From Pseudomonas jinjuensis (GTDB taxonomy: Bacteria > Pseudomonadota > Gammaproteobacteria > Pseudomonadales > Pseudomonadaceae), in assembly GCF_900103845.1 (NCBI RefSeq), contig NZ_FNIJ01000003.1, positions 124,001-188,000 on the forward strand: 64,000 nt of DNA. The letters are read 5' to 3'. Each line of letters opens with the position of its first letter. Within the stretch, counting starts at the first letter, position 1. The position numbers and the translations under genes were made by a program. The notes below the pieces were generated by a model. The model worked only from the letters and a program-made list of their open reading frames with translations, was not told the DNA's origin and searched no databases. Shown here in pieces: positions 7,539 to 16,659 of the stretch.

Positions 7539-8096
7539 ATGAACCGCCTATTTGCATACGGCCGCGTGTCAACTCTGGAGCAGTCCACTGACAACCAGTT
7601 GCTCGCGCTTCAGCAAAAGGGCTTCGATATTCAGCCGCACCGGTGGTTTGCCGAACAGGCCTCTGGGGGAATGCCAGCCCTGCAGCGCCTGGAGTTCTCG
7701 AAGATGGCTGATCGCATGGAAGCGGGAGACATGCTGGTAGTGCTCAAGCTGGACCGGCTAGGTCGCGATGTCCAAGATGTCCTAGCAACCATCGAGGCCT
7801 TGAGCGCTCGTTCCATTCATGTGCGCAGCCTCGATCTGGATGGCGTGGACCTGGCCAGCGCAGCTGGCAAACTGCAGCTCACGGTGCTGGCCGCCGTCGC
7901 TGCCTTCGAGCGCGACCGAATTAAGGAGCGCACCCGAGAAGGTTTGGCTCGGAGCAGCAAGAAGGCCGGTCGACCTGAGGCCCTCAACACCACCAAAGCT
8001 GTGCAAACTTGTAAGGTTCGCGGGATGAGCCAGAGCCTGGCGGCAGCCGAGCTTGGCATGAGTCTCGCGACCATTAAACGCCACTGGAACAAGTGA
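7539..8096 (+). CDS. Serine recombinase, resolvase/invertase family
   Basis: This 185-aa protein has the full small serine recombinase layout. The nucleophile is Ser11 in YGRVSTLEQ. Conserved LDRLGRD and the E-helix region GKLQLTVLAAVAAFERDRIKERT follow, and a C-terminal HTH (MSQSLAAAELGMSLATIKRHW) binds DNA. It would resolve dimers or multimers of the excised element, or invert a segment. ATG 7539 has AAAAGGAC at 7526-7532; ATG 7518 lies within the repeat array. No transposase accompanies it, so a Tn3-type transposon is not indicated. Confidence 0.92.
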   Translation: MNRLFAYGRVSTLEQSTDNQLLALQQKGFDIQPHRWFAEQASGGMPALQRLEFSKMADRMEAGDMLVVLKLDRLGRDVQDVLATIEALSARSIHVRSLDLDGVDLASAAGKLQLTVLAAVAAFERDRIKERTREGLARSSKKAGRPEALNTTKAVQTCKVRGMSQSLAAAELGMSLATIKRHWNK

Positions 8097-8190
8097 CAGC
8101 AGCCAAGCAGTCGTCAGCACCATCCTATGCTGCAGCGTGGCCATAGAAAGCCCCTCAAAGGGTTCGCTCGACGTCAACTAGGATCCCATT

Positions 8191-10527
8191 TCAGAGATCC
8201 ATAAAATCGTACTCTCTTAGCCCAAGCCACTTTTCCAGAGACTCATGCAGTTTTTGCAGAGCCTCGCGATGGTCGGGAAAATCGGAGGGTCTGATCGCAT
8301 CACACCTAGCCTTTGCCAGCTGAATGCCGATGAGTTCATCGACTGTTTCTCTATTGAAGCTAATGAGTACCTTGCTGACTCGGTCCCCCCATGAGTGGGT
8401 TGTGCCCCGGCTCATCATTCGTGTGGACATGATTGCGAAACCTTCATCTGTCCGGATCGCCCCCAACACCCATTCGCGGGGCTCGTCCAGAGAGCCGGCC
8501 AAATCCTTCCATCGATAGAGCAAGAACAGAAGGTCCGGCTCCGCGATCAACACATCGCCATTGGCTGCACGGCTCCGAATCAACCGCAGCCATTCTGCCT
8601 TCATCGCCTCAACGGTATTGAGGTCAAGCGATGGATTGAAGGTGCCCCCCTCTTTCTGATCAGCAGGATCGTTCAGGTGAATCAGCATCGAAGCTACAGA
8701 CAGAGCTTCAGACTTACGGAACGCCGCAAGTACCAATTCACGCCGCTCCTCCTCCGGGATCCGCTTTAGGAACCAGCTCACCGCTCGCCATGCTGAAACC
8801 CAGGGCGAGTTAAAAGGATCGGAGCCTCGCTGCCCTGCAAGTTTCTGTGCAATTTCGAACATCCCAGGTAACAGCACTGCAGCGTTTTCGACCGGGAGAC
8901 GCTCAACTGATTCATCGAGCCTGGTGGCAAGTGATGGCAGCAACCCGGCGCCCTCAAGCTCATCAATCGCTGCAGCCAATCCATCCTCAGTTGCACTCGC
9001 ATCGAGCAGAAGTACGAATCGGTATTCCGATATTTCGCCGACTGCTGTCTGAAGCTCAAAGTAGCGCGGGAAGTAGCGGTGGGAGCACACCCGTTTTTCC
9101 GTCATCCACTCACGATGGAAGTCGTTGCCGTAGTGAGTCCCCCCAAAAGCCCATCCCAGGGCTGGGAAAAGATCGGTGATCACATCTTTCGCTATGGATC
9201 GGCGTTCCTCTGAAACGGAGTCGACAAGCTTTTCCGCCTCCGCTCTATCCGCCTCTCTCCGGTCATTGCCCCTGTAGCGCCCTTCCTGGAGCACCAATGC
9301 CCTTTCTCGAAACAGCGCCTCATGGAGATCTGGTTCGAACACCCGCAGTGACTCCAGAACAAGGAAGTCGACAATGTTTACCTCAAAGACAGGCCCTGAC
9401 ACATGCAATGGCATGTGCACTGCAATGGACGAGATCAACCGTTTCGCGTCGCGTACGTTGCGCACCAACGGCTGAATACAACCAACAAATGCGTTACCCC
9501 AGCGCGTTTCCGAGAATCCATTGGCTTCCGTCGCCCAGGCTCCCGCCAGTTCAGAAAGCTCCTCTGCAAATATGCGGTGAACAGTCGATACCGGAACCGC
9601 TGGTAGATCAAAGTTGGCCTGCACGATCTTTTCGAGGAAAGCGCGCCCCTCACCATCAGCAACCGGGTCAAGCGCCTGTTCTACGATGCTAGGCTGGAAC
9701 AGCAGCACAAAGACAATATTGGGTAGGTTGGCGTTCGCTTTCACCTGACGAAGGAGCATCCGGATCTGCTCAGGCTCAAGTCGGTCGATGTCGTCGACAA
9801 AAACAACCAATGGTCGATCAAGCTCGCGAAGGCGCACTTCCAATGATTCGCGTACCTTGTCGAGAGGATCGGCAGCGCGATCACGTCCGAGATATGACAG
9901 CACGCGACCCAATAACGGAACGCACACAGAGAGAGTTGCGAAAACGGCCGCCACAACCGCTACCGTTGGGAGATCGAAGCCTATAGCCGAGGCAATGGCA
10001 ATTACCGAAGCGTTCGTCAGAACCATCGAAATGGCACTGCTCTGACTCTCCGCCTTTTTAAGCGACGCGCCACTCCCAGTAAAAATCGCGCCATAGCGTC
10101 GCAGCGCTTCGGCCCGGGCTAACGCCTCCTTCGAATGTTCCCCTCCCAGGCGATCAGCTATCTGGCTGAAGAGGGCGCGAGCAATTGCGTCACTTTCGCC
10201 CCATTGCCAAGGATTGAAGTCAAGCCAGTCCGCTCTTTCACTGGCGGCATCTAGCCTCTCGGTGATTAGGTTCTTTAGAGACGACTTGCCAAAGCCCCAG
10301 CCACCTCGAATCGCAAACACCCTACCTTCGCGCAAGGTGAGCTCCGAGAGCACGCTAGCTATACGCTCCGCGAAATCCGATCTTCTCAGGCGGTCTTGGG
10401 ATGAGTTCCGGATTGGTGCCTCTGCACCAATCCCACTATCCAGCCGTTCAGCCCTCGCAGAAGCCGAACCGAGTCGCGCACGACGACGAGCACGCCATGC
10501 GCGCAGACGAGCTAGCAGGCCAGTCAT
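8191..10527 (-). CDS. KAP family P-loop NTPase (candidate defence cargo)
   Basis: This 778-aa protein has the KAP NTPase hallmarks: Walker A GGWGFGKSS (residues 75-83), the FNPWQW motif (104-109), two predicted membrane helices inserted in the P-loop domain (about 168-208), and Walker B VVFVDDIDRL (241-250). KAP NTPases are membrane-anchored STAND-like ATPases. Some, such as plasmid PifA, abort phage infection. The gene lies alone, convergent with the resolvase and opposite to the replication genes, as expected for a cargo gene. GGAGGG precedes ATG 10527. The roughly 450-residue C-terminal region has no motif I recognise and may hold the sensing function. A defence role is inferred from family and location. 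Confidence 0.88.
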   Translation of the reverse strand: MTGLLARLRAWRARRRARLGSASARAERLDSGIGAEAPIRNSSQDRLRRSDFAERIASVLSELTLREGRVFAIRGGWGFGKSSLKNLITERLDAASERADWLDFNPWQWGESDAIARALFSQIADRLGGEHSKEALARAEALRRYGAIFTGSGASLKKAESQSSAISMVLTNASVIAIASAIGFDLPTVAVVAAVFATLSVCVPLLGRVLSYLGRDRAADPLDKVRESLEVRLRELDRPLVVFVDDIDRLEPEQIRMLLRQVKANANLPNIVFVLLFQPSIVEQALDPVADGEGRAFLEKIVQANFDLPAVPVSTVHRIFAEELSELAGAWATEANGFSETRWGNAFVGCIQPLVRNVRDAKRLISSIAVHMPLHVSGPVFEVNIVDFLVLESLRVFEPDLHEALFRERALVLQEGRYRGNDRREADRAEAEKLVDSVSEERRSIAKDVITDLFPALGWAFGGTHYGNDFHREWMTEKRVCSHRYFPRYFELQTAVGEISEYRFVLLLDASATEDGLAAAIDELEGAGLLPSLATRLDESVERLPVENAAVLLPGMFEIAQKLAGQRGSDPFNSPWVSAWRAVSWFLKRIPEEERRELVLAAFRKSEALSVASMLIHLNDPADQKEGGTFNPSLDLNTVEAMKAEWLRLIRSRAANGDVLIAEPDLLFLLYRWKDLAGSLDEPREWVLGAIRTDEGFAIMSTRMMSRGTTHSWGDRVSKVLISFNRETVDELIGIQLAKARCDAIRPSDFPDHREALQKLHESLEKWLGLREYDFMDL

Positions 10528-10934
10528 TGCCCAGCCCTCCCCAAGTGACCACCACTCGTTCCAAGACCGTAAAGCGTTAGCCTAAGCGGTGCGGGTGCCG
10601 CCTCGGAAATCGGGGTAGAAGATCTCGAAAATCTACAGCAACCACTCCCGAAACTCTTTCGATGCATAGCTACATTCCTGGTAACAGTCGAGAGATCCTG
10701 CCGCGATAGCGCATCCTAGCCGATCCCAACTATTGGCGGCGAGACAGCAGGCAGAACACCGACTTGATGCAGAAAAGTGCATTAGGCCGCGACTCATTGC
10801 AGACACTTCGGGATCGCGTACGCGCATGTTGAAACTCATGTATCGACACGGCGGTGCCACACTAGAGCGTCTTTATCGCCGTTTCCTGTCGCCCGGTCTC
10901 AATAGCGGCGGCTCAGTCGGAGGTAACCCTCCCC

Positions 10935-11078
10935 GGAACACCATGGGTGTTCCGAACATCTTGTGTTCCGCCTTTCTCGAACAGGTGTTCCACGGCGGAA
11001 AGCCGCGCTGCTGCTGGCTTTCAGCCTTTGAGGAACACTAAGAACACCGAGAACACCTGATTTTTGATAGGTATGGGG
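10935..11078. repeat. Right iteron array, inverted copy of the left array
   Basis: This block mirrors 667-820. It has GGAACACC at 10935, GGTGTTCC at 10946, TGTTCC near 10963 and AGGTGTTCC at 10983, then three GAACA repeats at exact 9-base spacing (11033, 11042, 11051). It ends in an A/T-rich segment matching the outer edge of the left array. The rest of the 1.2-kb gap between KAP and the chemoreceptor gene (10528-11735) has no convincing coding sequence. It contains an A/T-rich stretch (11431-11475) and two TGTACACCA copies at 11405 and 11417. Confidence 0.7.
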
Positions 11079-11566
11079 CGCACCCCTTGCCCCGTTAGGG
11101 GTAGTGCCGACAGCGATGAAAGTCTATGCGCAATGCTCTGGGCCTTTGAGTAGAGAGACCGGGGGGTGTCTATTCCTTAGCGGCCGCTATTGCCCGAACG
11201 ACCTAGGGAGGCACATCGATCCGCGCGCCGAAATTTCATATAGGGGGGGAGTCAAAAACTCTTGATCCCAATGGACCTCGAACGATCTCGGGAACTCCGT
11301 ATACAACGGCGGGAAAAATGGAAGGGTGGGGGTTTCGAGGGTAGAAAGCCATGCGCGGAATCTGGACAAAAAATAGCCAACATCTAGGCCAGCAGCGCAC
11401 ACCGTGTACACCAGCATGTACACCATGGAAATCAATAAAACAAAAAATACATATATATTAATAACATACAGAACAGGTTAGAGGCTCGCCGGCGCCAGTA
11501 AAATCGAGCACCTACGAGAAAATCACCCGCCACGCGCAAAGCCCGTGGGTGCAGATGAAAAGAGAA

Positions 11567-11601
11567 AGCCCCGCACAGAATCACTCTGGCGGGGCTTTTT
11601 T
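11567..11601 (+). terminator. Intrinsic terminator near the right end of the element
   Basis: AGCCCCGC (11567-11574) pairs perfectly with GCGGGGCT (11589-11596), followed by T at 11596-11601. It insulates the element side from the chemoreceptor gene, whose stop is at 11736 on the other strand. Confidence 0.75.
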
Positions 11602-11735
11602 GTGCCCAAACGCGGGCCGGGGCGCTTGCCACGGCTCCGCCAGGATGCCGGAAGGAGGGCTGCGCGGTTCTTTCATGACGGGGGATTCGCGACCATTCCC
11701 CGCCCCCCGAAGGGCCGCACGCGCAGCGCCCCCCT

Positions 11736-13676
11736 TCACACCCTGAACCGCGCCACCATGCCCTGCAGCTCGCGTCCCAGCCGCGCCAGCGCCTGGCTGG
11801 AGCCGGCGGTTTCCTGGCTCGCCGCCGCGGTCTGCTCCGCCACCGCCTGCACCCTGAGGATGCTGCGGTTGATCTCTTCGCTCACCGCGCTCTGCTCCTC
11901 CGCCGCCGTGGCGATCTGCAGGTTGCGCCCGCGCAGGTCGTCGATGGCGCGGTCGATACCCTGCAACGCGGCGCCGGCCTGGCGTGCCAGGTCGACGGTG
12001 AGATGGCTCATGTCACGGCTGCCGAGCATGGCCGTGGCGGTCTGTTGCACGCCGTGCTGCAGTTGGCCGATCAGTTCCTGGATCTGGCTGGTGGAACTCT
12101 GCACCCGCTGGGCCAGGCCGCGCACCTCGTCGGCCACCACCGCGAAACCACGGCCGGCCTCGCCGGCGCGGGCGGCCTCGATGGCGGCGTTGAGCGCCAG
12201 CAGGTTGGTCTGCTCGGCCACCGAGCGGATCACATCCAGCACATAGCCGATCTGCGCGCTGTCCTCATGCAGGCGGGCCATCACCTCGGCCGAAGCCTGC
12301 ACCCCGGCGGCCAGCCGCTCGATCTGGGCGATGGCGTCCTGCACCACCTGGTTGCCCCTGCCGGCCTCCTCGCAGGCGAGCTGTGCGGCGCCAGCGGCCT
12401 GCCCGGCGTTGCCGGCCACCTCCTGCACCGTGTAGGCCATCTCCTGCATGGCGGTGGCGACCTGGATGGTTTCGGACTTCTGCTCCTCGACCCCGGCGCG
12501 GGTCTGTTCGGTGACGGCGGACAGCGCCTGGGCCGCGCCGCTGATCTCGCCCACCCCGCCGCCGATACGGCCGATCAGCTCGCGCAGGCTGTCCTGCATG
12601 GCTTGCATGGCCTGCTGCAACTGCCCCAGCTCGTCGCCGCGTGCGGCCGGCGCGGTGCCGCAGAGATCGCCTTCGGCGATGCGCCGGGCCTGGGCCAGGG
12701 TCTCTCGCAGGGGGCGGACGATCTGCCCGGTGATGCCCCAGGCCGCCAGCAGGGCCACCAGCAGGGTCACGCCGGCAATCGCCAGCAGTTGCAGGCGCAC
12801 ATACGCGGTTTCCCGGTCGCGCCGCTCCAGCAAGGACGCCTGCAGCTCGCGGCTCAGGCCCTGCACCGCCTCCGCCCGCTCGGCCATGCTGGCGGTGGCC
12901 GTCGCCATGCCGGCGATGCCCTGGCGGAAGCGCTCCAGGGACTGCTGGAAGCGCTCCAGCGCCTCAAAGGTTTCGCCGAGGATGGCGCCGCTGCGTTCCG
13001 GCAGTTGCCCCTGCAGGGTGCGGGTGGCCTTGGCCAGGGCCGCGCCGGCGTCGAAGGCGGCCCGCTCCCGCTCGGGCGATGGCGAGCGCACATAGACCAG
13101 GGTAAGCAGGCGCAGCTGGAGGAACTGCTGGTTGAGCCGGCCTACCGCGCGGATCTGGTCGAGCATGGCATGGGTGTCGAACAGTTGCTCCAGGTCCTCG
13201 AAGAACTGCGCTTCGAGACGAGTGAAAGCCTGCATGCCCTGCTCCGCCGCCGCGACGCCGAAGCGGCTGGCTTCCTGCTGCTCGGCGCGGGCCTGCGCCA
13301 GCGCGGAAAAGGCTTCGCGATAGGCGCGGGTGGCCTCGCCCATCCGGGTCACGCGCTGGCGGTCGCCGGCGTCGTCGAGCAGGCGGCCGAGGCGCTCGGC
13401 ATCCGCCAGCATGCCGGCGGTGAGCTGCTCGACCCGCGCACGTTGCGCCTCCTCGCCCTGGGCGGCGAAGTCCCGCCGCGCCCGGTCGGCCTGGAGGAAG
13501 CTCAGGTTGAGATCACTGCCGCGGATCAGCTGGTCCCCGCGCTGGCTGAGGCTGTCCAGGCTGAGTACGGCGGCCAGGGTGATCAGCAGCGCCAGCAGCA
13601 ATACCAGGGCGAAGCCCAGGGCCAGCTTGTGGCCGACGCGCAGGTCGGCCAGCCGTGGAAGGCGTAGTGGGAACAT
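11736..13676 (-). CDS. Methyl-accepting chemotaxis protein with HBM-type sensor
   Basis: This 646-aa inner-membrane chemoreceptor has TM1 at 18-40, a periplasmic all-helical sensor at 41-294, TM2 at 295-316, then HAMP and a cytoplasmic signalling hairpin. The conserved tip [20 protein letters not shown] couples to CheA/CheW. The 254-residue sensor length and helical bundle fit the HBM (helical bimodular) fold of McpS-like receptors, which bind organic acids. Start ATG 13676 was chosen over a frame extending to 13766, which would run into the porin gene. It begins 47 bases after the porin stop on the same strand, so porin and receptor are probably co-transcribed. The ligand is likely the same compound or a relative. 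Confidence 0.9.
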   Translation of the reverse strand: MFPLRLPRLADLRVGHKLALGFALVLLLALLITLAAVLSLDSLSQRGDQLIRGSDLNLSFLQADRARRDFAAQGEEAQRARVEQLTAGMLADAERLGRLLDDAGDRQRVTRMGEATRAYREAFSALAQARAEQQEASRFGVAAAEQGMQAFTRLEAQFFEDLEQLFDTHAMLDQIRAVGRLNQQFLQLRLLTLVYVRSPSPERERAAFDAGAALAKATRTLQGQLPERSGAILGETFEALERFQQSLERFRQGIAGMATATASMAERAEAVQGLSRELQASLLERRDRETAYVRLQLLAIAGVTLLVALLAAWGITGQIVRPLRETLAQARRIAEGDLCGTAPAARGDELGQLQQAMQAMQDSLRELIGRIGGGVGEISGAAQALSAVTEQTRAGVEEQKSETIQVATAMQEMAYTVQEVAGNAGQAAGAAQLACEEAGRGNQVVQDAIAQIERLAAGVQASAEVMARLHEDSAQIGYVLDVIRSVAEQTNLLALNAAIEAARAGEAGRGFAVVADEVRGLAQRVQSSTSQIQELIGQLQHGVQQTATAMLGSRDMSHLTVDLARQAGAALQGIDRAIDDLRGRNLQIATAAEEQSAVSEEINRSILRVQAVAEQTAAASQETAGSSQALARLGRELQGMVARFRV

Positions 13677-13723
13677 GGACAAGGCTCGGCAGGGAGGCGG
13701 CGGCCCATGCCGCCGCCGAGGGC

Positions 13724-14959
13724 TCAGAAGTAGTAACCGATGTTCAGGTTGGTACGGAAAATCCACTCGTCGCTGCGCGAGGAGGTGGTGCTGGTGAAGC
13801 CGGTGCCGCTTTCCGCGCCGCCGTAGGGGTTGGCGTTGCGGCCCCAGGTGAAGTCCAGCCAGCCCATGATCGGCATGGCGATGAACTGCACGCCGGCGGT
13901 GTACATCTGCGAATCGTCCCAGCCGCTCTTGTCCTTGAACATGCGGCTGTAGTCGTTGTAGAAGCGCAGCTTCTTCAGCATGCCCATGTTCGGCGTCGGC
14001 ACGTCGTAGGCGACGTTGAAGGACGCCACGGTGGCTTCGGAGGCGATCAGGAAGGCCGGCGTCAGGCCGTTGGTGCCCATGAGGATGGCGTCATCGCTGA
14101 CTCCGGCCGGGTTCTTCGGATCGAACTCGTAGCGGATGCCCTGGGTGGTCACCGTCCAGTTGCCGCTGTTGATCACCGCATGCAGGCCGCCGGCCCAGTA
14201 GTCGCCATCGTCGTCGGTGGTGGCGTTGTGCAGGCGTGCCGCCGCCAGCGAGCCCCCCACCTCGGTCTTCCAGCCGTCGCCGGCGAAGTTGCGCGCCACC
14301 CGCAGGTTCACCTGGTCACGCTTCTCGTTGTCCTGGCGCGAGTGGATGGCCGGAATGGCGTTGTCGTCGAGGTCGGAGAAACGCCCCACTTCGGGGGAAT
14401 AGCGCAGGTCGCTGGGCAGCATGCGCGGGAAGTAGCCGGCCTGGATGTTCCAGTCGGCATCCTTGTAGACGTACTTGGCGCCGGTGCCGGCGCTGACGCC
14501 GTACCCCAGGAAGAACGGGATGTGGTAGCTCCAGCCGAACTGCGGATAGGGCTCCAGGCCGAACGGTTTGAAGGGTGCGCCCAGTTGCAGGCTGGAGGTG
14601 TCGTTGAACCTGTAGCCGATGAAGCCACGATCGATGGACTGCTTGCCGTCGTCCTGGAACCAGTAACCCAGGTCCGAGAAGAAGTTGTGGTGGGTGGCCT
14701 GTACATCCAGGCGGAAGGTGTCGAAGAGGAAGCGGCCATTGTTCTCGGTGGTGTCCCAGTCCTCGTCGCGGTAGTTCATGCGCAGGGCGCCGCCGATATC
14801 CAGGGAGCTCTTGCCGTCGTCGCTGCGCAGGCCGATATGGGGGAACGGCTTGGGCGACGCGACGACCGGTGCCGTTGGCGCCGCCGGGCCGGCGGACTGG
14901 TCGGCCATGACGGAATGGGTGCAAAGCGCAAGACCAATGAACAGCACGTGCTTTTTCAT
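13724..14959 (-). CDS. Outer-membrane porin (phosphate-selective porin O/P-like barrel)
   Basis: This 411-aa protein has a signal peptide (residues 1-19, cut after SVMA), a short Pro/Ala-rich stretch, then a beta-barrel with alternating aromatic strands ending in the typical C-terminal Phe (LNIGYYF). The pattern ([41 protein letters not shown]) resembles porin O/P-type channels used for uptake of organic anions. Start 14959 gives a clean signal peptide; the frame extends to 15052 without one. It lies downstream of the catabolic operon terminator on the same strand and has its own upstream region with a candidate IclR site pair. It probably admits the pathway substrate. Confidence 0.87.
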   Translation of the reverse strand: MKKHVLFIGLALCTHSVMADQSAGPAAPTAPVVASPKPFPHIGLRSDDGKSSLDIGGALRMNYRDEDWDTTENNGRFLFDTFRLDVQATHHNFFSDLGYWFQDDGKQSIDRGFIGYRFNDTSSLQLGAPFKPFGLEPYPQFGWSYHIPFFLGYGVSAGTGAKYVYKDADWNIQAGYFPRMLPSDLRYSPEVGRFSDLDDNAIPAIHSRQDNEKRDQVNLRVARNFAGDGWKTEVGGSLAAARLHNATTDDDGDYWAGGLHAVINSGNWTVTTQGIRYEFDPKNPAGVSDDAILMGTNGLTPAFLIASEATVASFNVAYDVPTPNMGMLKKLRFYNDYSRMFKDKSGWDDSQMYTAGVQFIAMPIMGWLDFTWGRNANPYGGAESGTGFTSTTSSRSDEWIFRTNLNIGYYF

Positions 14960-15169
14960 CAATACCTCATCTGCAAGTTCGCTAAGGCAGAGTTTTTTTT
15001 GAGCAAAGCGAGACCCGTCGCCTGAACTTCTCCAGCAACTTCTAAGTTGCATATTCGGAAGCCTTCAGGCGCTTCGCCTATTGCTCGTTAATTGTTTTCA
15101 GGCCATTCCATCGGCCTGTTCGGCTGTTACCCGGCAGCGCTGCCGAAAAGCCAGTTTCCATCGCATTTC

Positions 15170-15204
15170 GTTTCACCTGCGATACGCTGTTTTGAGCATG
15201 AATC
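15170..15204. promoter_or_regulatory. Candidate IclR operator pair upstream of the porin gene
   Basis: GTTTCACCTGCGATAC (15170-15185) and GTTTTGAGCATGAATC (15189-15204) start exactly 19 bases apart. They match the pattern GTTYYRnnnnYR followed by A and a final C that is seen in two stronger pairs upstream of the catabolic operon. It lies 211 bases before the porin start codon. This pair is the most degenerate of the three. Confidence 0.45.
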
Positions 15205-15510
15205 ATGCCATTGCATCGCCAGCAGGTCTTATTTGAAAAAATCCTTTAAATTCAATTATTTATATATAGAACACGGATTTTTGTGCCACCCTTGAAACCT
15301 GATGATTACGGGGTAACAAAAGCGTACGAAGTGTGTGCGCGGAATACTCACGGTGACACTTGGCGGGAAGTCTTGTCGTTTCATCAGGGAAACATGACTG
15401 AGCAGTCATTGAAGTTTTGCGGGGATATATCGAGTGAACTTCGAACTTCCCTCACCCCAACCCTCTCCCGGAGGGAGAGTGGACTGTCCGTGCATGCGAG
15501 GGACCAAGTC

Positions 15511-15582
15511 GTAGGATGGGTGGAGCGAAGCGATACCCATCACCACGGTTCGATGGGTATCGCGGAGTTCAACCCATCCTGC
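15511..15582. repeat. Intergenic nested palindrome (REP-like)
   Basis: GTAGGATGGGT (15511-15521) pairs with ACCCATCCTGC (15572-15582), and inside it GCGATACCCATC (15530-15541) pairs with GATGGGTATCGC (15552-15563). Such long hairpins recur between genes in Pseudomonas. The 14960-15686 gap has no gene. It contains the porin promoter region, this palindrome and the operon terminator. Confidence 0.65.
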
Positions 15583-15626
15583 ATGTCCTTCATCCGGACT
15601 AGATGGCCGGTGCATTTCCCCCGGAC

Positions 15627-15656
15627 AAAAAAAAAGCCGGCGTCACGAGCGCCGGC
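15627..15656 (-). terminator. Terminator of the catabolic operon
   Basis: On the minus strand GCCGGCG pairs perfectly with CGCCGGC (15636-15642 and 15650-15656), followed by nine T (complement of 15627-15635). It is a strong intrinsic terminator 31 bases after the reductase stop, marking the 3' end of the 17-gene operon. Confidence 0.88.
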
Positions 15657-15686
15657 CAAAGTGGTGAACAAAGGAACAATCGGGGA

Positions 15687-16643
15687 TCAGAGGTCCAGCA
15701 CCAGCCGCGAGCCCTTGCAGCCGGATACGCAGACCATCATGGTCTGGTTCGCCGCTTTCTCGGCCTTGGTCAGCACGCCGTCGCGATGCTCGGGCTCGCC
15801 TTCCAGCACGCGGGTCTCGCAGGCGCCGCAGACGCCTTCGCGGCAGCTGCAATCGACCTCGACGCCGGATTCCAGCAGCGCGTCCAGCAGGGATTTTCCG
15901 CTCGGTACTTCGATGCTCTTGCCGCTGCGCGCCAGTTGCACCTCGTAGGTGCCCTGGGGCGCGGCCGGGGCCACCGGCGCGGCGGCGAAGCGTTCGATGT
16001 GCACGTTCGGGTGGCCGAGGCTTTCGCAGTGGTTCTCGAACGCGTCGATCATCGGCGTCGGGCCGCAGCAGTAGAAATGCGCCGTGGACGGCCGTGCGGC
16101 GAGGAAGGCCTTGAGGTCCACGGGGCCGCCCTTCTCGTCGTCGAAGTGCAGCTGGATATCGGCGTCGCTGGCGGCCAGTTCCTCGACGAAGGCGGCCTCC
16201 TTGCGGGTGCGCGCGCAGTAGAGCATCTCCACCGACTTGCCCAGGGCACGCAGGCGATTGAGCATGCAGTAGATCGGCGTCACGCCGATGCCGCCGGCCA
16301 CCAGCACCGTGTGCTCGGCGCTCTCGTCCAGCTGGAACAGGTTGCGCGGCGGGGATATCTGCAGCTGCATGCCCACCCGCAGGTTCTGGTGCACGTAGGC
16401 GGAGCCGCCACGGCTGTTGCGGTCACGGAGGATGCCGACCACATAGCGGCCGCTGTCCTCGGGGGAGTTGAGCAGGGAGTAGCTGCGCACCAGGCCGTTG
16501 CCCAGGTGCAGGTCGATATGGGCGCCGGCGCCGAAGCCGGGGAATACCTGGTCGCCATGGGGACGCAGCTCGACGCTGATGATGCCTTCCGCTTCGAAAC
16601 GCAGGGTGTGGACGAAGGCTGTCAGTGTGTTGTCGTGAGTCAT
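15687..16643 (-). CDS. Rieske oxygenase reductase (phthalate dioxygenase reductase / VanB type)
   Basis: This 318-aa class IA reductase passes electrons from NAD(P)H through flavin and a plant-type [2Fe-2S] cluster to the oxygenase. It has a flavin-binding domain (RSYSL at 53-57), a pyridine-nucleotide domain (GGIGVTP at 117-123, CGP at 193-195), and a C-terminal ferredoxin domain. Cluster ligands are Cys267, Cys272, Cys275 and Cys305 (C-x4-C-x2-C-x29-C). It is the last gene of the operon, 16 bases after the RidA-like gene and close to the Rieske oxygenase gene. Together they form a two-component oxygenase. GAGGTAGC precedes the ATG. Confidence 0.93.
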   Translation of the reverse strand: MTHDNTLTAFVHTLRFEAEGIISVELRPHGDQVFPGFGAGAHIDLHLGNGLVRSYSLLNSPEDSGRYVVGILRDRNSRGGSAYVHQNLRVGMQLQISPPRNLFQLDESAEHTVLVAGGIGVTPIYCMLNRLRALGKSVEMLYCARTRKEAAFVEELAASDADIQLHFDDEKGGPVDLKAFLAARPSTAHFYCCGPTPMIDAFENHCESLGHPNVHIERFAAAPVAPAAPQGTYEVQLARSGKSIEVPSGKSLLDALLESGVEVDCSCREGVCGACETRVLEGEPEHRDGVLTKAEKAANQTMMVCVSGCKGSRLVLDL

Positions 16644-16659
16644 GTTGCTACCTCTGTGT

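Noticed and set aside
7539-8096. Tn3-family transposon
   Set aside because: A resolvase is present, but there is no TnpA and no 38-base inverted ends.
10733-11041. A 102-codon frame in the right gap
   Set aside because: It runs through the right iteron array, so it is unlikely to be protein-coding.
11079-11560. A tRNA gene as integration target at the right end
   Set aside because: I searched by eye for an acceptor stem, T-loop and anticodon pattern and found none, so the insertion target remains unknown.
12003-15025. Long plus-strand frames (12003-13667 and 13655-15025) over the chemoreceptor and porin
   Set aside because: They are antisense to genes with clear domains and have Gln/His/Leu-rich shadow composition.
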